NCBI RefSeq assembly: GCF_021556395.1
Contig: NZ_JAKGCS010000015.1
Coordinates: forward strand, 186,001 to 250,000
Reading direction: 5' to 3'
Length of the DNA: 64,000 bases
From: Acuticoccus kalidii
GTDB taxonomy: Bacteria > Pseudomonadota > Alphaproteobacteria > Rhizobiales > Amorphaceae
Program-made: the position numbers and the translations under genes
The notes under the pieces: generated by a model
The model's input: the letters and a program-made list of their open reading frames with translations, nothing else
The model's database searches: none
What the model was told of the DNA's origin: nothing
Shown: positions 1 to 8,799 of the stretch, one piece after another
How positions within the stretch are numbered: the stretch's first letter is position 1
Layout: each line of letters begins with the position of its first letter

Positions 1-2
1 CG

Positions 3-800
3 TTGATCCTCACGCTGATCGTCTCGTTCTGGAACTACACCCAATATTCGATCGAGCCCGCCTTCACGACGGTCAATTATTACGACGTCTTTTATGGCTG
101 CGTCGCGCGTCTGCCGGATCTGTGCGTCACCTTCGCAACCTACCTCTCGACGCTGAAATTCTGCCTGATCGTGTGGGCGATCACGCTGATCCTCGGCTTC
201 GTGCTCGCCTGGTTCATCGTCTTCGAGATCAAGACCGTCTCGACCCAGATCGTCCTGTTCCTGATCTGCACCATCCCGTTCTGGACCTCCAACGTGATCC
301 GCATGATCGCGTGGATTCCGCTGCTCGGCCGCAACGGGCTCATCAACGACACGCTGATGGGTCTCGGCCTCACCTCGGAGCCGATCGAGTGGCTCCTTTA
401 TTCCGATTTTTCGGTGATCCTCGCCTTCGTGCACCTCTACACGATGTTCATGATGGTCCCGATCGTGAACTCCATGCTGCGGATCGACAAAGAGATCATC
501 GAGGCCGCGCGCGACGCCGGTGCCGGCACGCTCACCATCGCCCTCCTCGTCATCGCGCCGCTCTGCCGCCCCGGCATCGTGATCGGCTCGATCTTCGTCG
601 TCACCATCGTGATGGGCGATTTCCTGACCATCGGCGTGATGGGCGGGCAGCAAATCGCCTCGGTCGGCAAGGTGATCCAGACGCAGCTCAACTTCCTGCA
701 GATCCCGATCGCCGCGGCGAACGCCGTGGTGCTGCTCGGCGCCGTCCTCGTCATCATCTGGGGCATGACACGGCTCGTCGACGTGAGGCGTGAACTATGA
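3..800 (+). CDS. ABC transporter permease, spermidine/putrescine PotB type (5' partial)
   Basis: Inner-membrane permease subunit of a polyamine/opine-type ABC importer. The reading frame is open from the first bases of the window, so the true start probably lies upstream and only the last 265 residues are seen. Several long hydrophobic segments are visible, and the cytoplasmic EAA loop that contacts the ATPase reads EIIEAARDAGAG (about residues 162-173), as in PotB/PotH proteins. The stop overlaps the start of the next permease by four bases (ATGA), indicating translational coupling. The ATPase and binding-protein genes expected for this importer are not visible and presumably lie upstream. 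The substrate cannot be fixed from the permease alone. Confidence 0.85.
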   Translation: MILTLIVSFWNYTQYSIEPAFTTVNYYDVFYGCVARLPDLCVTFATYLSTLKFCLIVWAITLILGFVLAWFIVFEIKTVSTQIVLFLICTIPFWTSNVIRMIAWIPLLGRNGLINDTLMGLGLTSEPIEWLLYSDFSVILAFVHLYTMFMMVPIVNSMLRIDKEIIEAARDAGAGTLTIALLVIAPLCRPGIVIGSIFVVTIVMGDFLTIGVMGGQQIASVGKVIQTQLNFLQIPIAAANAVVLLGAVLVIIWGMTRLVDVRREL

Positions 801-1642
801 ACGAACGCGGCCGCCGCTTCTGGATCCTCGCGACGGTGTTCGCGCTGTTCACGCTGTTTCTCTACGGGCCGATGATCGCCATCGTGACGCTCTCCTTTCA
901 AGGACCGGAGGGCGGCCTCACCTTCCCGATGCGCGGGTTCTCGACGCATTGGTTCGCCGAGCTCTGGAAGGGGGTCGGCGTCGTCGACATCTGGGCTGCG
1001 TTCGGGCGGTCGCTACGGCTCGGCGTCATCGTGTCGGCGTTGACGCTCGCGATCTGCGTGCCGGCGGCGCTCGCTTATCGGATCGGCTTCCGCGGCGCGA
1101 CGCTCCTCTTTTACACGGTGATCGCGAGCCTCATCATGCCCTCGATCGTGGTCTCGCTCGGCATCGGCCTCGAATTCCGCCTGATGGACGACGAGATCCG
1201 AACCGTCATCACGAGCCACGAGACGTCATCGGGCCTCTTCACCTCGGCGCTCGGCGCGCATCTCACCTGGACGCTGCCGTTCGGGCTCCTCATCCTCCTC
1301 GCCGCCTTCAATCGGTTCGACCGGCGCTATGAGGAGGCGGCGCGCGATCTCGGCGCGTCGCCGGGGCAGACCTTGTGGCTCGTGATCCTGCCGATCATCG
1401 CGCCGTCCCTCATCGGCATCGCCCTCTTCGGCTTCACTTTGTCATGGGACGAGATCGCCCGGACGAGCCAGGCGATCGGCGGGCGCAACACGCTGCCGCT
1501 CGAACTGCGCGGCCTCACGCAGACCGTGACCACCCCGGCGATCTACGCGCTCGGAACGGTGACGACCGCGGTCTCGGTGCTCGCGATCGGCACCTGCCTC
1601 GGGCTGATCACGCTCCTCCGCCGCCGGCGTGTCCGTCACTGA
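797..1642 (+). CDS. ABC transporter permease, spermidine/putrescine PotC type
   Basis: Second permease subunit (281 aa), pairing with the upstream PotB-type protein to form the channel of a polyamine-type ABC importer. It has an N-terminal membrane anchor, about six hydrophobic segments, and an EAA-loop sequence EEAARDLGASPGQT near residues 178-191. The ATG lies inside the ATGA overlap with the preceding gene. It appears to be the last gene of the operon: about 350 non-coding bases follow. The family is clear. The substrate (spermidine, putrescine or another cation) is inferred only from family membership. Confidence 0.88.
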   Translation: MNERGRRFWILATVFALFTLFLYGPMIAIVTLSFQGPEGGLTFPMRGFSTHWFAELWKGVGVVDIWAAFGRSLRLGVIVSALTLAICVPAALAYRIGFRGATLLFYTVIASLIMPSIVVSLGIGLEFRLMDDEIRTVITSHETSSGLFTSALGAHLTWTLPFGLLILLAAFNRFDRRYEEAARDLGASPGQTLWLVILPIIAPSLIGIALFGFTLSWDEIARTSQAIGGRNTLPLELRGLTQTVTTPAIYALGTVTTAVSVLAIGTCLGLITLLRRRRVRH

Positions 1643-1988
1643 ACCGCCGTCGTCGGTCCGATCGCCGCGCGTGCCGTGGACGTTGAGGATCAAATCAATC
1701 CGATCGCCTTGCAGATATATTTCAACATATGCTTATCTTCCCCGAGTATTCAGTCACGATGGAACACGCGTCCGTTGGCGGCAATCGACTTGATCCATCG
1801 TTCCGTTGCCTGTCCGACCGACAAAACTGACGGACCACTGTTGAAACGCGAGCGTGAGGGTCGCCGGATCGACAAGGGTGACCATCGAGGAAGCCGATTG
1901 CCCGTGACGTGGAGAAACGAGTGACGACCAGCCTTCGCGGGCGAGACGCTATCCGGCCGGCCCGCCTTTTCCGATCGGTCGCGCCCAC
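1643..1988. other. intergenic region, no gene seen
   Basis: About 346 bases between the PotC-type permease and the racemase-like gene. The middle is noticeably more A+T-rich than its surroundings. A weak sigma70-like pair, TTGCAG at 1709 and TTATCT at 1733 (18-base spacing), could drive the downstream genes but would leave a long leader. No convincing terminator, RNA gene or conserved ORF was recognised; the open frames here have no recognisable content. Confidence 0.5.
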
Positions 1989-2699
1989 GTGATCATCACC
2001 CTGATCAACCCGACGACCAATCAACGTCAAACCGGCTCGATGGTCGCCCACGCGCACGAATGTGCCCCGCCCGGCGTCATGGTCCGGGGCGTCAACGCCC
2101 CGTTCGGTGCACAGTATATCTCGACCCCGCCCATCCTGCGCCTCGCCCACGAGGCCGTGAACGCGATGGCCGACGATCTCGAGGCGACGGACGCCGTGGT
2201 GATCGGCTCGATCGCGGACCCCGGCCGCGACGCGCTCACCGCCCGGTTTTCGAGCGGCGTCGTCGGCCTCGGAGAGGCGGCGATGGACGAGGCGGCCTCC
2301 ACCGGCCGGTTTTCGATCATCACCGCCTGTCCGCACCTCATCCAGGACATCACGTCGTTGGCCCACGCCTATGGGCACGCGGAGGCGCTCGTGTCGGTCC
2401 GCGCCATCGTCGGCGACACCGCCAGGCATCTCGACAATGTGGCGGCGTTGCTGCCGGCGATCCGGCGCGTGATGGACAGCATTCTCAAAGAGAATGTCGG
2501 CGCCGTGATCATCGGCGGGCCGATGATCGGCACCTTGGCCTCGACACTCGCCCGCGAAGTCCCGATGCACGTCGTCGACCCGATCGCCGCCGCCATTGCG
2601 AAGGTGTCCGGCGGGATCGATATCGCGGCGAAGGGTCGGCTCTCGCACCGCCCCGCCGGCGCCTGGCCGGCCCGTCCCACGAGCGATGAAGGCACATGA
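1989..2699 (+). CDS. Asp/Glu/hydantoin racemase-family protein lacking both catalytic cysteines
   Basis: A 236-residue member of the Asp/Glu/hydantoin racemase superfamily. The N-terminus MIITLINPTTN matches the family's first beta-strand, which supports the GTG start even though no strong ribosome-binding site is seen. Family racemases use two cysteines, typically in ACxxDPG and LGCAGM. Here the equivalent sites read GSIADPG (Ser74) and IIGGPMIG (Gly177), so both thiols are missing. Cysteines remain elsewhere (ITACPH) but not at these positions. The protein may therefore be a lyase, isomerase, decarboxylase or binding protein instead of a racemase. It overlaps the next gene, a relative of arylmalonate decarboxylase, by four bases, so the two are probably co-translated. 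Confidence 0.75.
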   Translation: MIITLINPTTNQRQTGSMVAHAHECAPPGVMVRGVNAPFGAQYISTPPILRLAHEAVNAMADDLEATDAVVIGSIADPGRDALTARFSSGVVGLGEAAMDEAASTGRFSIITACPHLIQDITSLAHAYGHAEALVSVRAIVGDTARHLDNVAALLPAIRRVMDSILKENVGAVIIGGPMIGTLASTLAREVPMHVVDPIAAAIAKVSGGIDIAAKGRLSHRPAGAWPARPTSDEGT

Positions 2700-3424
2700 T
2701 GCGACGCACGCGAATCGGAATGCTGACGCCGTCTTCGAACACCGTGCTGGAGCCGATGACGGCGGCGATGCTGTCCGCGCTCCCGGACGTCACCGCCCAT
2801 TTCGGCCGGTTTCGCGTGGTGGAGATTTCACTGCGCGAAGCCGCGCTCGGCCAGTTCGAGATGGAGCCGATGCTCGCCGCCGCCGAGCTTCTCGCCGACG
2901 CGCATGTCGGCTCGATCGCCTGGAACGGAACCTCGGCCGGTTGGCTCGGCTTCGAGCGGGACCGGGCGCTGTGCGCCGCGATCGAGGCGCGGACCGGCAT
3001 CGAGGCGACCTCGGCGATCCTCGCCCTCAACGAGATCCTCGCCCTGACCGGCGCGAAGACGATCGGCCTCGTCTCCCCTTATATCGACGAGGTGCAGGAC
3101 AGGATCATCGCGAACTACGCCAAGATCGGCATCGCATGCGTCGCGGATCGTCGCCTCGGGATCAGCGAGAATTACGCCTTCGCGAACAGCACCGAGGCGG
3201 AGGTCGCCGACCTCTGCCGCGATGTCGCGACCGCGGGGCCGGATGCGATCGTGATCTACTGCACCAACATGCGCGGCGCGCCGATCGCCGAGACGATCGA
3301 GGCCGAAACGGGTATCCCGGTCTATGACACCGTGGCGACGTCGATCTGGGGGACGATGCGCCAATGCGGCGCCGACCCAGCCCGCATCGAAGGCTGGGGC
3401 CGGCTGTTCCGCACGGTGAGCTGA
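2696..3424 (+). CDS. maleate isomerase/arylmalonate decarboxylase-like protein
   Basis: A 242-residue protein of the Asp/Glu racemase superfamily, closest in pattern to maleate cis-trans isomerases and arylmalonate decarboxylase (AMDase). In AMDase the first cysteine is Gly74, followed by Thr75-Ser76, with Tyr126 and the single catalytic Cys188. Here the matching positions are Gly78-Thr79-Ser80 (WNGTSAGW), Tyr129 (SPYIDEVQ) and Cys189 (IYCTNMRG). The C-terminal GWGRLF resembles the AMDase GYGRLF ending. The single-Cys arrangement favours decarboxylation or isomerisation through an enolate over two-base racemisation. It is coupled by a four-base overlap to the cysteine-less family member upstream. 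The substrate is unknown; a nearby molybdenum hydroxylase and two amidohydrolases suggest an N-containing ring compound, which is inference. Confidence 0.78.
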   Translation: MMRRTRIGMLTPSSNTVLEPMTAAMLSALPDVTAHFGRFRVVEISLREAALGQFEMEPMLAAAELLADAHVGSIAWNGTSAGWLGFERDRALCAAIEARTGIEATSAILALNEILALTGAKTIGLVSPYIDEVQDRIIANYAKIGIACVADRRLGISENYAFANSTEAEVADLCRDVATAGPDAIVIYCTNMRGAPIAETIEAETGIPVYDTVATSIWGTMRQCGADPARIEGWGRLFRTVS

Positions 3425-3482
3425 GAGAGGGTGCGCCGAGGCACGGCGCGCCGAAGCGACATGCGCCGCGCCGACGGGCCCG

Positions 3483-5822
3483 TCAGCGCAGGTGGATCGC
3501 CTCCCAGACCCGCAGCGGCGTCGCGGGCAAGGCGTCGAGGCTCGCCCCCAGCGGTGCGATCGCATCGAGGACGGCGTTGAAGACGGCCGCCGGCGCGCCC
3601 GAATTCCCGGCCTCCCCGACGCCCCGCGGCGCGAAGCCTTCGCCCGGTAGGGTCGGAATGTGGACCACCTCCACCGCCGGCACATCATCGGCGCGCGGCA
3701 TCGCATAATCCATCCACGATCCGGTTTGCGGCTGGCCGGCATCGTCGAGGCGGATCGCCTCCAGGAGCGCCTGCCCAAGGCCTTGCGCCGTGCCGCCCTG
3801 GATCTGCGCATCGACGAGGCTCGGATTGACGATCAGCCCGCCATCGTGCGCCGCCACGATCCGGTCGGGGTGGACTTCGCCGGTCTCCGTGTCGACCCGG
3901 ACCACCGCCGCGAACGCCGCGCACGAGACCTGCGCGTCCTGTGTCGGCGTGAAACGGCCCACCGTGTTGAGGCCGGTATCGTGGTCCTCGGGGAAGAGGT
4001 AGGGCTTGAAATGGCACGTCGCCGCGAGGTCGGCGACGGCCATCAGCCTCGCCCCGTCCGGCCCGACGACCGCGCCGCCTTTGAGATCGAGCGTCTCCGG
4101 TGCGCGTTGCAGGAGGAGGCCGGCGGACGCCAGAAGCCGCGCCTTGAGCCGGCGTGCCCCGTCATGCGCCGCCGCACCGCCATGCGCCGTGCCGCGCGAG
4201 CCGAACGCACCGCCGCCATAGGGACAATTCTCCGAATCGCCGGAGACGACGAACACCGCGCCGGCATCGATGCCGAGCTCGTCCGCCACGATCTGCGCGA
4301 TCGACTGGTCCGCCCCCTGCCCCTGATCGGTGTTGCCGGTCGCAACGCGCACGACGCCCGAGGGCTCCATCCGCACGACGGCGCTCTCATTGACGGAGAT
4401 CCGCACCTGACCGTCGCCATAATAACGCGGCCCGGGCGCGACCAGCTCCAGGAGGCAGGCGATCCCGACGCCGGTGCGCATCCGCCCCTCGTCGCGCCGC
4501 GCCGCGAAGGGCGCGTCGCCGAGCGCCGTCTCCAGCGCATCGAGGCATTCGGCCATGCGGTAACGGTCGATCGCGATCCCGCCGGGCGTCGTCACCGGGC
4601 CGGCGGACAGGTCATGGAGATGGCGGCGGCGGAAGGCGATCGGATGCTCGCCGATCTCGCGGGCGACCCGGTCCATCATAACCTCGGTCGCGAGGCAGGC
4701 GACCGGATGGCCGACGCCGCGATAGTGGCCGAGGTGCGGGCGGTTCTGAAAGACGAGGGTGGATTCGGCGTCGAGCCGGTCGACCGCATAGGGCGCGCCC
4801 ACCAACCGCACCGCCTGCCCCGATTCGCCGAAGCTCGTGCGCGGATAATGCGGGAAGGCGCCGAGCCCGCACAGATCGCGCAGCCGAAAGCCCGTCACGC
4901 GCCGCGCCGCCTCGTCCCACTCCGCTTCGATGGTGAAGCGGTGGTCGCGCGACTGGCAGTCCGACAAAAGGCTGTCATTGCGGCCGACGGTGAAGCGCAC
5001 CGGGCGCCCGAGAAGACGGGCGGCACAGACGGCGGCCATCTCGTCAGGATGGAGCTGCTGCTTCATGCCGAACGCGCCGCCGACATCGCCGCAGACGACG
5101 CGCACCTTGTGCTCGGGCAGGCCGAGCAGGCGGGCATAGATGTCCTGCATCTGGTGCGGATGCTGGTGCGACTGGTGAACGGTCAGCTTGCCGTCGGCGA
5201 CATCATAGTCGGCGAGGACGCCGCGCGTTTCGAGCGGCTGGGCCGCGAGGCGCGAGAGGCGGAGGGACACCGCCTTGGTCGGCCCGGTGATCGGCTGGGC
5301 CGACCGCCGCGCGATGACGGCGTGCACATTGCCCGCTCCGCCGGCGAGGTCGGGGTGGATGGGTGCGGCGCCCGCCGCCGTCGCCGCCTCGGGATCGAGC
5401 AGCGGGTCGAGCTCGTCGACCTCGATCAGCACGGCCTCGGCCGCCTCCATCGCCGCGAACGGCGTTTCGGCGATCACGATCGCGACCGGCTCGCCGACAT
5501 AGCGCACCCGGTCCGCCGCGAGCGGCCGCTCCGCCGGCACGCGCGCATCGGGAAAGAGTTCGTGCCGCGCCTCCCACGGGGCGCACACCGCATCGAGATC
5601 GGCCGCGCCATAGACGGCGACGACGCCGGCCACCTCGCGCGCCGCTTCGAGATCGAGCGTCGTGATGATGCCGTGCGCGACGGGCGAGCGCACGATCGCC
5701 GCCGACAGCGCGTCGCGCTCACGAAGATTAGCGATGAAATGGCCGCCGCCCTGCACCAGACGTCCGGACCGGACGTTCGGAATGGATTGGCCGAGTGCAC
5801 CCTGCGGCGCGTTGTCGTTCAT
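3483..5822 (-). CDS. xanthine dehydrogenase-family molybdopterin-binding large subunit (solitary)
   Basis: Large (molybdenum cofactor) subunit of a xanthine dehydrogenase/CO dehydrogenase-type hydroxylase, 779 aa. Visible motifs are GDVGGAFGMK, an active-site loop HYRGVGHP (aligned with AYRGAGRP of form II CoxL-like proteins), GNTDQGQG, GGAFGSRG and the C-terminal GVGEAGN carrying the catalytic glutamate. These enzymes hydroxylate purines or other N-heterocycles, or act on aldehydes or CO. No 2Fe-2S or FAD subunit gene adjoins it, in contrast to the xdhAB pair near 45 kb, so its electron-transfer partners are not evident. The ATG at 5822 is preceded by GGAAGC; a longer frame to 5903 would overlap the upstream amidohydrolase. 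It lies 25 bases downstream of that gene, so the two probably form an operon. Confidence 0.85.
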   Translation of the reverse strand: MNDNAPQGALGQSIPNVRSGRLVQGGGHFIANLRERDALSAAIVRSPVAHGIITTLDLEAAREVAGVVAVYGAADLDAVCAPWEARHELFPDARVPAERPLAADRVRYVGEPVAIVIAETPFAAMEAAEAVLIEVDELDPLLDPEAATAAGAAPIHPDLAGGAGNVHAVIARRSAQPITGPTKAVSLRLSRLAAQPLETRGVLADYDVADGKLTVHQSHQHPHQMQDIYARLLGLPEHKVRVVCGDVGGAFGMKQQLHPDEMAAVCAARLLGRPVRFTVGRNDSLLSDCQSRDHRFTIEAEWDEAARRVTGFRLRDLCGLGAFPHYPRTSFGESGQAVRLVGAPYAVDRLDAESTLVFQNRPHLGHYRGVGHPVACLATEVMMDRVAREIGEHPIAFRRRHLHDLSAGPVTTPGGIAIDRYRMAECLDALETALGDAPFAARRDEGRMRTGVGIACLLELVAPGPRYYGDGQVRISVNESAVVRMEPSGVVRVATGNTDQGQGADQSIAQIVADELGIDAGAVFVVSGDSENCPYGGGAFGSRGTAHGGAAAHDGARRLKARLLASAGLLLQRAPETLDLKGGAVVGPDGARLMAVADLAATCHFKPYLFPEDHDTGLNTVGRFTPTQDAQVSCAAFAAVVRVDTETGEVHPDRIVAAHDGGLIVNPSLVDAQIQGGTAQGLGQALLEAIRLDDAGQPQTGSWMDYAMPRADDVPAVEVVHIPTLPGEGFAPRGVGEAGNSGAPAAVFNAVLDAIAPLGASLDALPATPLRVWEAIHLR

Positions 5823-5847
5823 GGTCGTTGCTTCCGGGTAGAGATCA

Positions 5848-7278
5848 TCAGAGCGCGGGTGCAGGGGACGTGCCGACCAGCGTCGCGAGATGCTTGTCGA
5901 CATTCTTCGGATGCGCCGGCGGCATCGTCTGCCGCACCTCGCGGCCCCATCCGGGTTCAGCCGTGATCGCCCCGTCGCGCATCACCGCCTTGCCGCGCAC
6001 GAAGGTGGCGACAGGCCAGGCCGTTACCCGCATCCCCTCATAGGGAGAGACCTTGCCCTTCGACGACAGGCGCTCGGCCGACAGCTCCTCCTCACGCCCC
6101 ATGTCGACGAGGACGAGATCGGCATCCGCCCCCGGCGCGATGACGCCCTTGCGGCCATAGAGCCCCCAGGCGCGCGCCGGATTGGCGGACGAGACTTCGA
6201 CGAAGCGCTCCAGCGAAAGGACGCCCTCCTTGGCGAGCGTCAGCAGGATCGGCAGCGAGGTTTCGACGCCGGGGAAGCCGCAAGCGATGTCCCAGATCCG
6301 ATTGCCGACTTTCTCCTCCGGCGCGTGCGGGGCGTGGTCGGTGGCGATGATGTCGATCCGCCCGTCGGCGAGCGCTCGGCGAAGCGGCTCCTGATGCGCG
6401 CGCTCGCGGATCGGCGGGTTCATGCGCAGGACCTCACCGCCCGGGCGGTCCATATCCTCCGCCGCGAGGACGAGATATTGCGGCAGCGTCTCGACCGTGA
6501 GGTCGACGCCGCGGCTCTTGAAGAACTCGATATATGGCAGGCTCGCGGCGCACGATTCGTGCACGATGTGAATGCGCGCGCCCGTCCACTCGGCAAAGAT
6601 ACAGCTCTTCGACAGCGCCTCGAGGGCGACGACGTCGGTGCGCGCGAGGAGATGGTCGATCGGACTGTTGCGGCCTGCGGCCTTCAGCCGATCCTCGCGC
6701 CAGAAGAGGATCGGGGAGTTTTCCGCGTGGATCGCGCAGCGCTTGCCGAGCCGGGCGAGGATCTCGAACCCTTCGAGCACCGCCCCGTCGGACGGGCACG
6801 GCAGATTGCCGGTCGTGTTGCCGAGGAACAGCTTGAACCCGATCACCCCCGCCGCGGCGAGCGGTTCGAGGTCGGCGAGATTGTTCTCGTCGAGCACGCC
6901 ATAGAGCCCGAAATCGACGATCGAGGACGCCGCGGCGATCGCCTTCTTCGTCTCGTAGGTCGCGACCGAATGGACCGGCGGCGACGTGTTCGGCATGTCG
7001 AAGACGGTGGTGACGCCGCCCATCGCCGCCGCCCGCGCGCCGGTGAGCCAGGTCTCCTTGTGATCCATGCCCGGCTCGCGGAAATGGACATGATCGTCGA
7101 TCACGCCGGGGAAGACGTGCAAACCTTTGGCGTCCACGGTCTCGGCCGCTGGCGGCATCTCGTCGGCGGAGCCGATCGCGACGATCCGGCCGTCGCGCAC
7201 GGCGATGCTGCCCTCAAAGCGCAGTCGTTCGGTCACGACCGTGCCGTTCGTGATCACCAAATCGGCGGCTTGCGCCAT
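5848..7278 (-). CDS. dihydroorotase/allantoinase-type cyclic amidohydrolase
   Basis: Cytosolic zinc amidohydrolase of the dihydroorotase/allantoinase/hydantoinase group, 476 aa, which opens cyclic amides such as dihydroorotate, allantoin or hydantoins. Metal ligands are visible in order: His63 and His65 in DDHVHFREPG, a carbamylatable Lys149 in GFKLFLG, His184 in CAIHAEN, a histidine in the IHIVHES segment (237/240), and Asp314 in IATDHAPH. The HVHFREPG form resembles dihydroorotase more than AllB, but the catabolic context makes allantoinase or a related ureide hydrolase plausible. It is followed after 25 bases by the molybdenum hydroxylase gene and is transcribed divergently from an NMT1-type binding protein, with a shared 239-base promoter region. 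Confidence 0.82.
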   Translation of the reverse strand: MAQAADLVITNGTVVTERLRFEGSIAVRDGRIVAIGSADEMPPAAETVDAKGLHVFPGVIDDHVHFREPGMDHKETWLTGARAAAMGGVTTVFDMPNTSPPVHSVATYETKKAIAAASSIVDFGLYGVLDENNLADLEPLAAAGVIGFKLFLGNTTGNLPCPSDGAVLEGFEILARLGKRCAIHAENSPILFWREDRLKAAGRNSPIDHLLARTDVVALEALSKSCIFAEWTGARIHIVHESCAASLPYIEFFKSRGVDLTVETLPQYLVLAAEDMDRPGGEVLRMNPPIRERAHQEPLRRALADGRIDIIATDHAPHAPEEKVGNRIWDIACGFPGVETSLPILLTLAKEGVLSLERFVEVSSANPARAWGLYGRKGVIAPGADADLVLVDMGREEELSAERLSSKGKVSPYEGMRVTAWPVATFVRGKAVMRDGAITAEPGWGREVRQTMPPAHPKNVDKHLATLVGTSPAPAL

Positions 7279-7517
7279 CGGCTCCCCCTCTCATCGCAGG
7301 GGACTTGCGTGGCACAGGTCTCGTTGCGGATCCAGCGCCGAAGGGTTGCGCCTTGTCGCGCGAGGACGGGCGGTGTTTTCTCGGCAGCATCGGACACGGA
7401 CGTGCGATACATGATGGTTAAGCGCTGGTCTCGAAATTGCATCGTCACCGCACACGCGGTGAAGGCAATGGCCGGTCCGTCGCCGGATTGTCCCATCACC
7501 ATAAGGAAAGGGAAGCT

Positions 7518-8570
7518 ATGACGATTGCACGCTTTTTCGGCGTCGCACTGGCCGGCGCGGCGCTCGCGCTGCCCGGCGCGCGTGCCGAGGCCCAGGACAC
7601 CACCGACGTCCGCTTCGCGCTCGACTGGGCCTGGCAGGCGATGCACGGCCCGTTCCTCATCGCGCTCGAGAAGGGCTATTATGCCGACGAGGGTCTGAAC
7701 GTGACCATCGATCGCGGCTTCGGCTCCGGCGACACGATCAATAAAGTGGCATCCGGCGCCTACGATGTGGGCTTCGCCGAGGGCACCGGCCTCTTCAAGT
7801 TCAATCAGGAGAACCCGGACGACGCGGTGATCTCCGTCCTCATCATCAACGACCAGTCGCCGACCGGCGCGATCTCGCTGAAAGAGAGCGGCATCAACAC
7901 GCCGCAGGATCTCGTCGGCAAGAAGGTCTCCGCGACGCAGAACGAGGCGACGGTGCTCGCTTGGCCCGTCCTCGCCGAGCTCAACGACATCGACCCCGAT
8001 TCGGTCGAGTTCATGTATGTCGAGCCGAATCTGCGCGACGCGCTCGTGATCCAGGGCGCCGCCGACGCCACGTTCGGCTTCGCGACCACGACGGCGCTCA
8101 ATTTCGTCCTCGCGGGCGTCGACAAGGACGATGTGAACTATTTCACCCTCGCCCAGTTCGGCCTCAACCCCTACTCCTCCGGCATCATCGTCCGGAAGGA
8201 CTATGCGGAGGAAAACCCCGAGGTGGTGAAGGGCTTCGTCGCCGCGACGGTGAAGGGCATTCAGGACATGCTCACCGATCCGGCGGAGGGTCTCGCCCTT
8301 CTCAAGCAGCGCGAACCTCTCGTCGACGAAGAGGTCGAGGCGGCGCGCTGGGATCTCGCGGTCGAGCTCTCGATCCTGACGCCGAGCGTCGCCGAGAAGG
8401 GCATCAGCGAGGTCGACCCGGAGCGCTTCGAGGCCGCGGCCAAGCAGATCGCCACCGCCTATGGCATCGAGGTGGATCCGAAGGTCGGCGACTATTATGA
8501 CGGCAGCTTCCTGCCCCCGCTCGAAGATCGCCAGGTCAGCGACGAGGCGAAGGCGCGCCTCGCGAACTGA
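7518..8570 (+). CDS. ABC transporter substrate-binding protein, NMT1/ThiY-like
   Basis: Periplasmic solute-binding protein of the NMT1/THI5-like family (350 aa), which includes binders of pyrimidines, sulfonates and vitamin precursors. The ATG at 7518 has an AGGAAAGGGAAG ribosome-binding stretch just upstream and begins a signal peptide (hydrophobic core FFGVALAGAALALPG, probable cleavage after ARAEA). Family features are FALDWAWQAMHGPF near the mature N-terminus and the KGYYADEGL segment. It lacks adjacent permease and ATPase genes on its strand; the SsuC/SsuB-type pair at 9.7-11.4 kb on the minus strand is the obvious partner. A strong terminator follows it. No thiamine riboswitch pattern was noticed upstream. 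The ligand is unknown, with a pyrimidine or ureide suggested by the neighbouring hydrolases. Confidence 0.83.
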   Translation: MTIARFFGVALAGAALALPGARAEAQDTTDVRFALDWAWQAMHGPFLIALEKGYYADEGLNVTIDRGFGSGDTINKVASGAYDVGFAEGTGLFKFNQENPDDAVISVLIINDQSPTGAISLKESGINTPQDLVGKKVSATQNEATVLAWPVLAELNDIDPDSVEFMYVEPNLRDALVIQGAADATFGFATTTALNFVLAGVDKDDVNYFTLAQFGLNPYSSGIIVRKDYAEENPEVVKGFVAATVKGIQDMLTDPAEGLALLKQREPLVDEEVEAARWDLAVELSILTPSVAEKGISEVDPERFEAAAKQIATAYGIEVDPKVGDYYDGSFLPPLEDRQVSDEAKARLAN

Positions 8571-8596
8571 TCGCGCGGTCGATCGCGGACCCGTTC

Positions 8597-8628
8597 GAGC
8601 CGGCCTTTGGGCCGGCTCTTTTCGTTTT
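8597..8628 (+). terminator. Rho-independent terminator
   Basis: A perfect 9-bp stem (GAGCCGGCC at 8597-8605 with GGCCGGCTC at 8610-8618, loop TTTG) is followed by TTTTCGTTTT. It lies 27 bases after the NMT1-type binding protein and isolates it from the DMT transporter downstream. Confidence 0.85.
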
Positions 8629-8799
8629 GCGGGGGGCGCGGCCCGCCACAGCATCGCCGATCCCGCGCGAGCGCGCCCTCAAGCGCTCGAACCGGCCATT
8701 CGCATGACACGACGGATTTGACCGCAAGCATCGGGTCGCGCCGTATGGAGCGCTGCGCGAGGTGTGGGCGCAAGAGACGTCGCGCATGAGGGGCCGTCA

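Noticed and set aside
3660..5966. 768-codon plus-strand open frame
   Set aside because: It is the mirror of the minus-strand molybdenum hydroxylase gene; the translation is Arg/Asp/His-rich with no family motifs, while the minus-strand protein has clear ones.
7279..7517. Thiamine pyrophosphate riboswitch before the NMT1-type binding protein
   Set aside because: NMT1/ThiY genes are sometimes TPP-controlled, but I could not find the conserved CUGAGA and related core segments in the leader.
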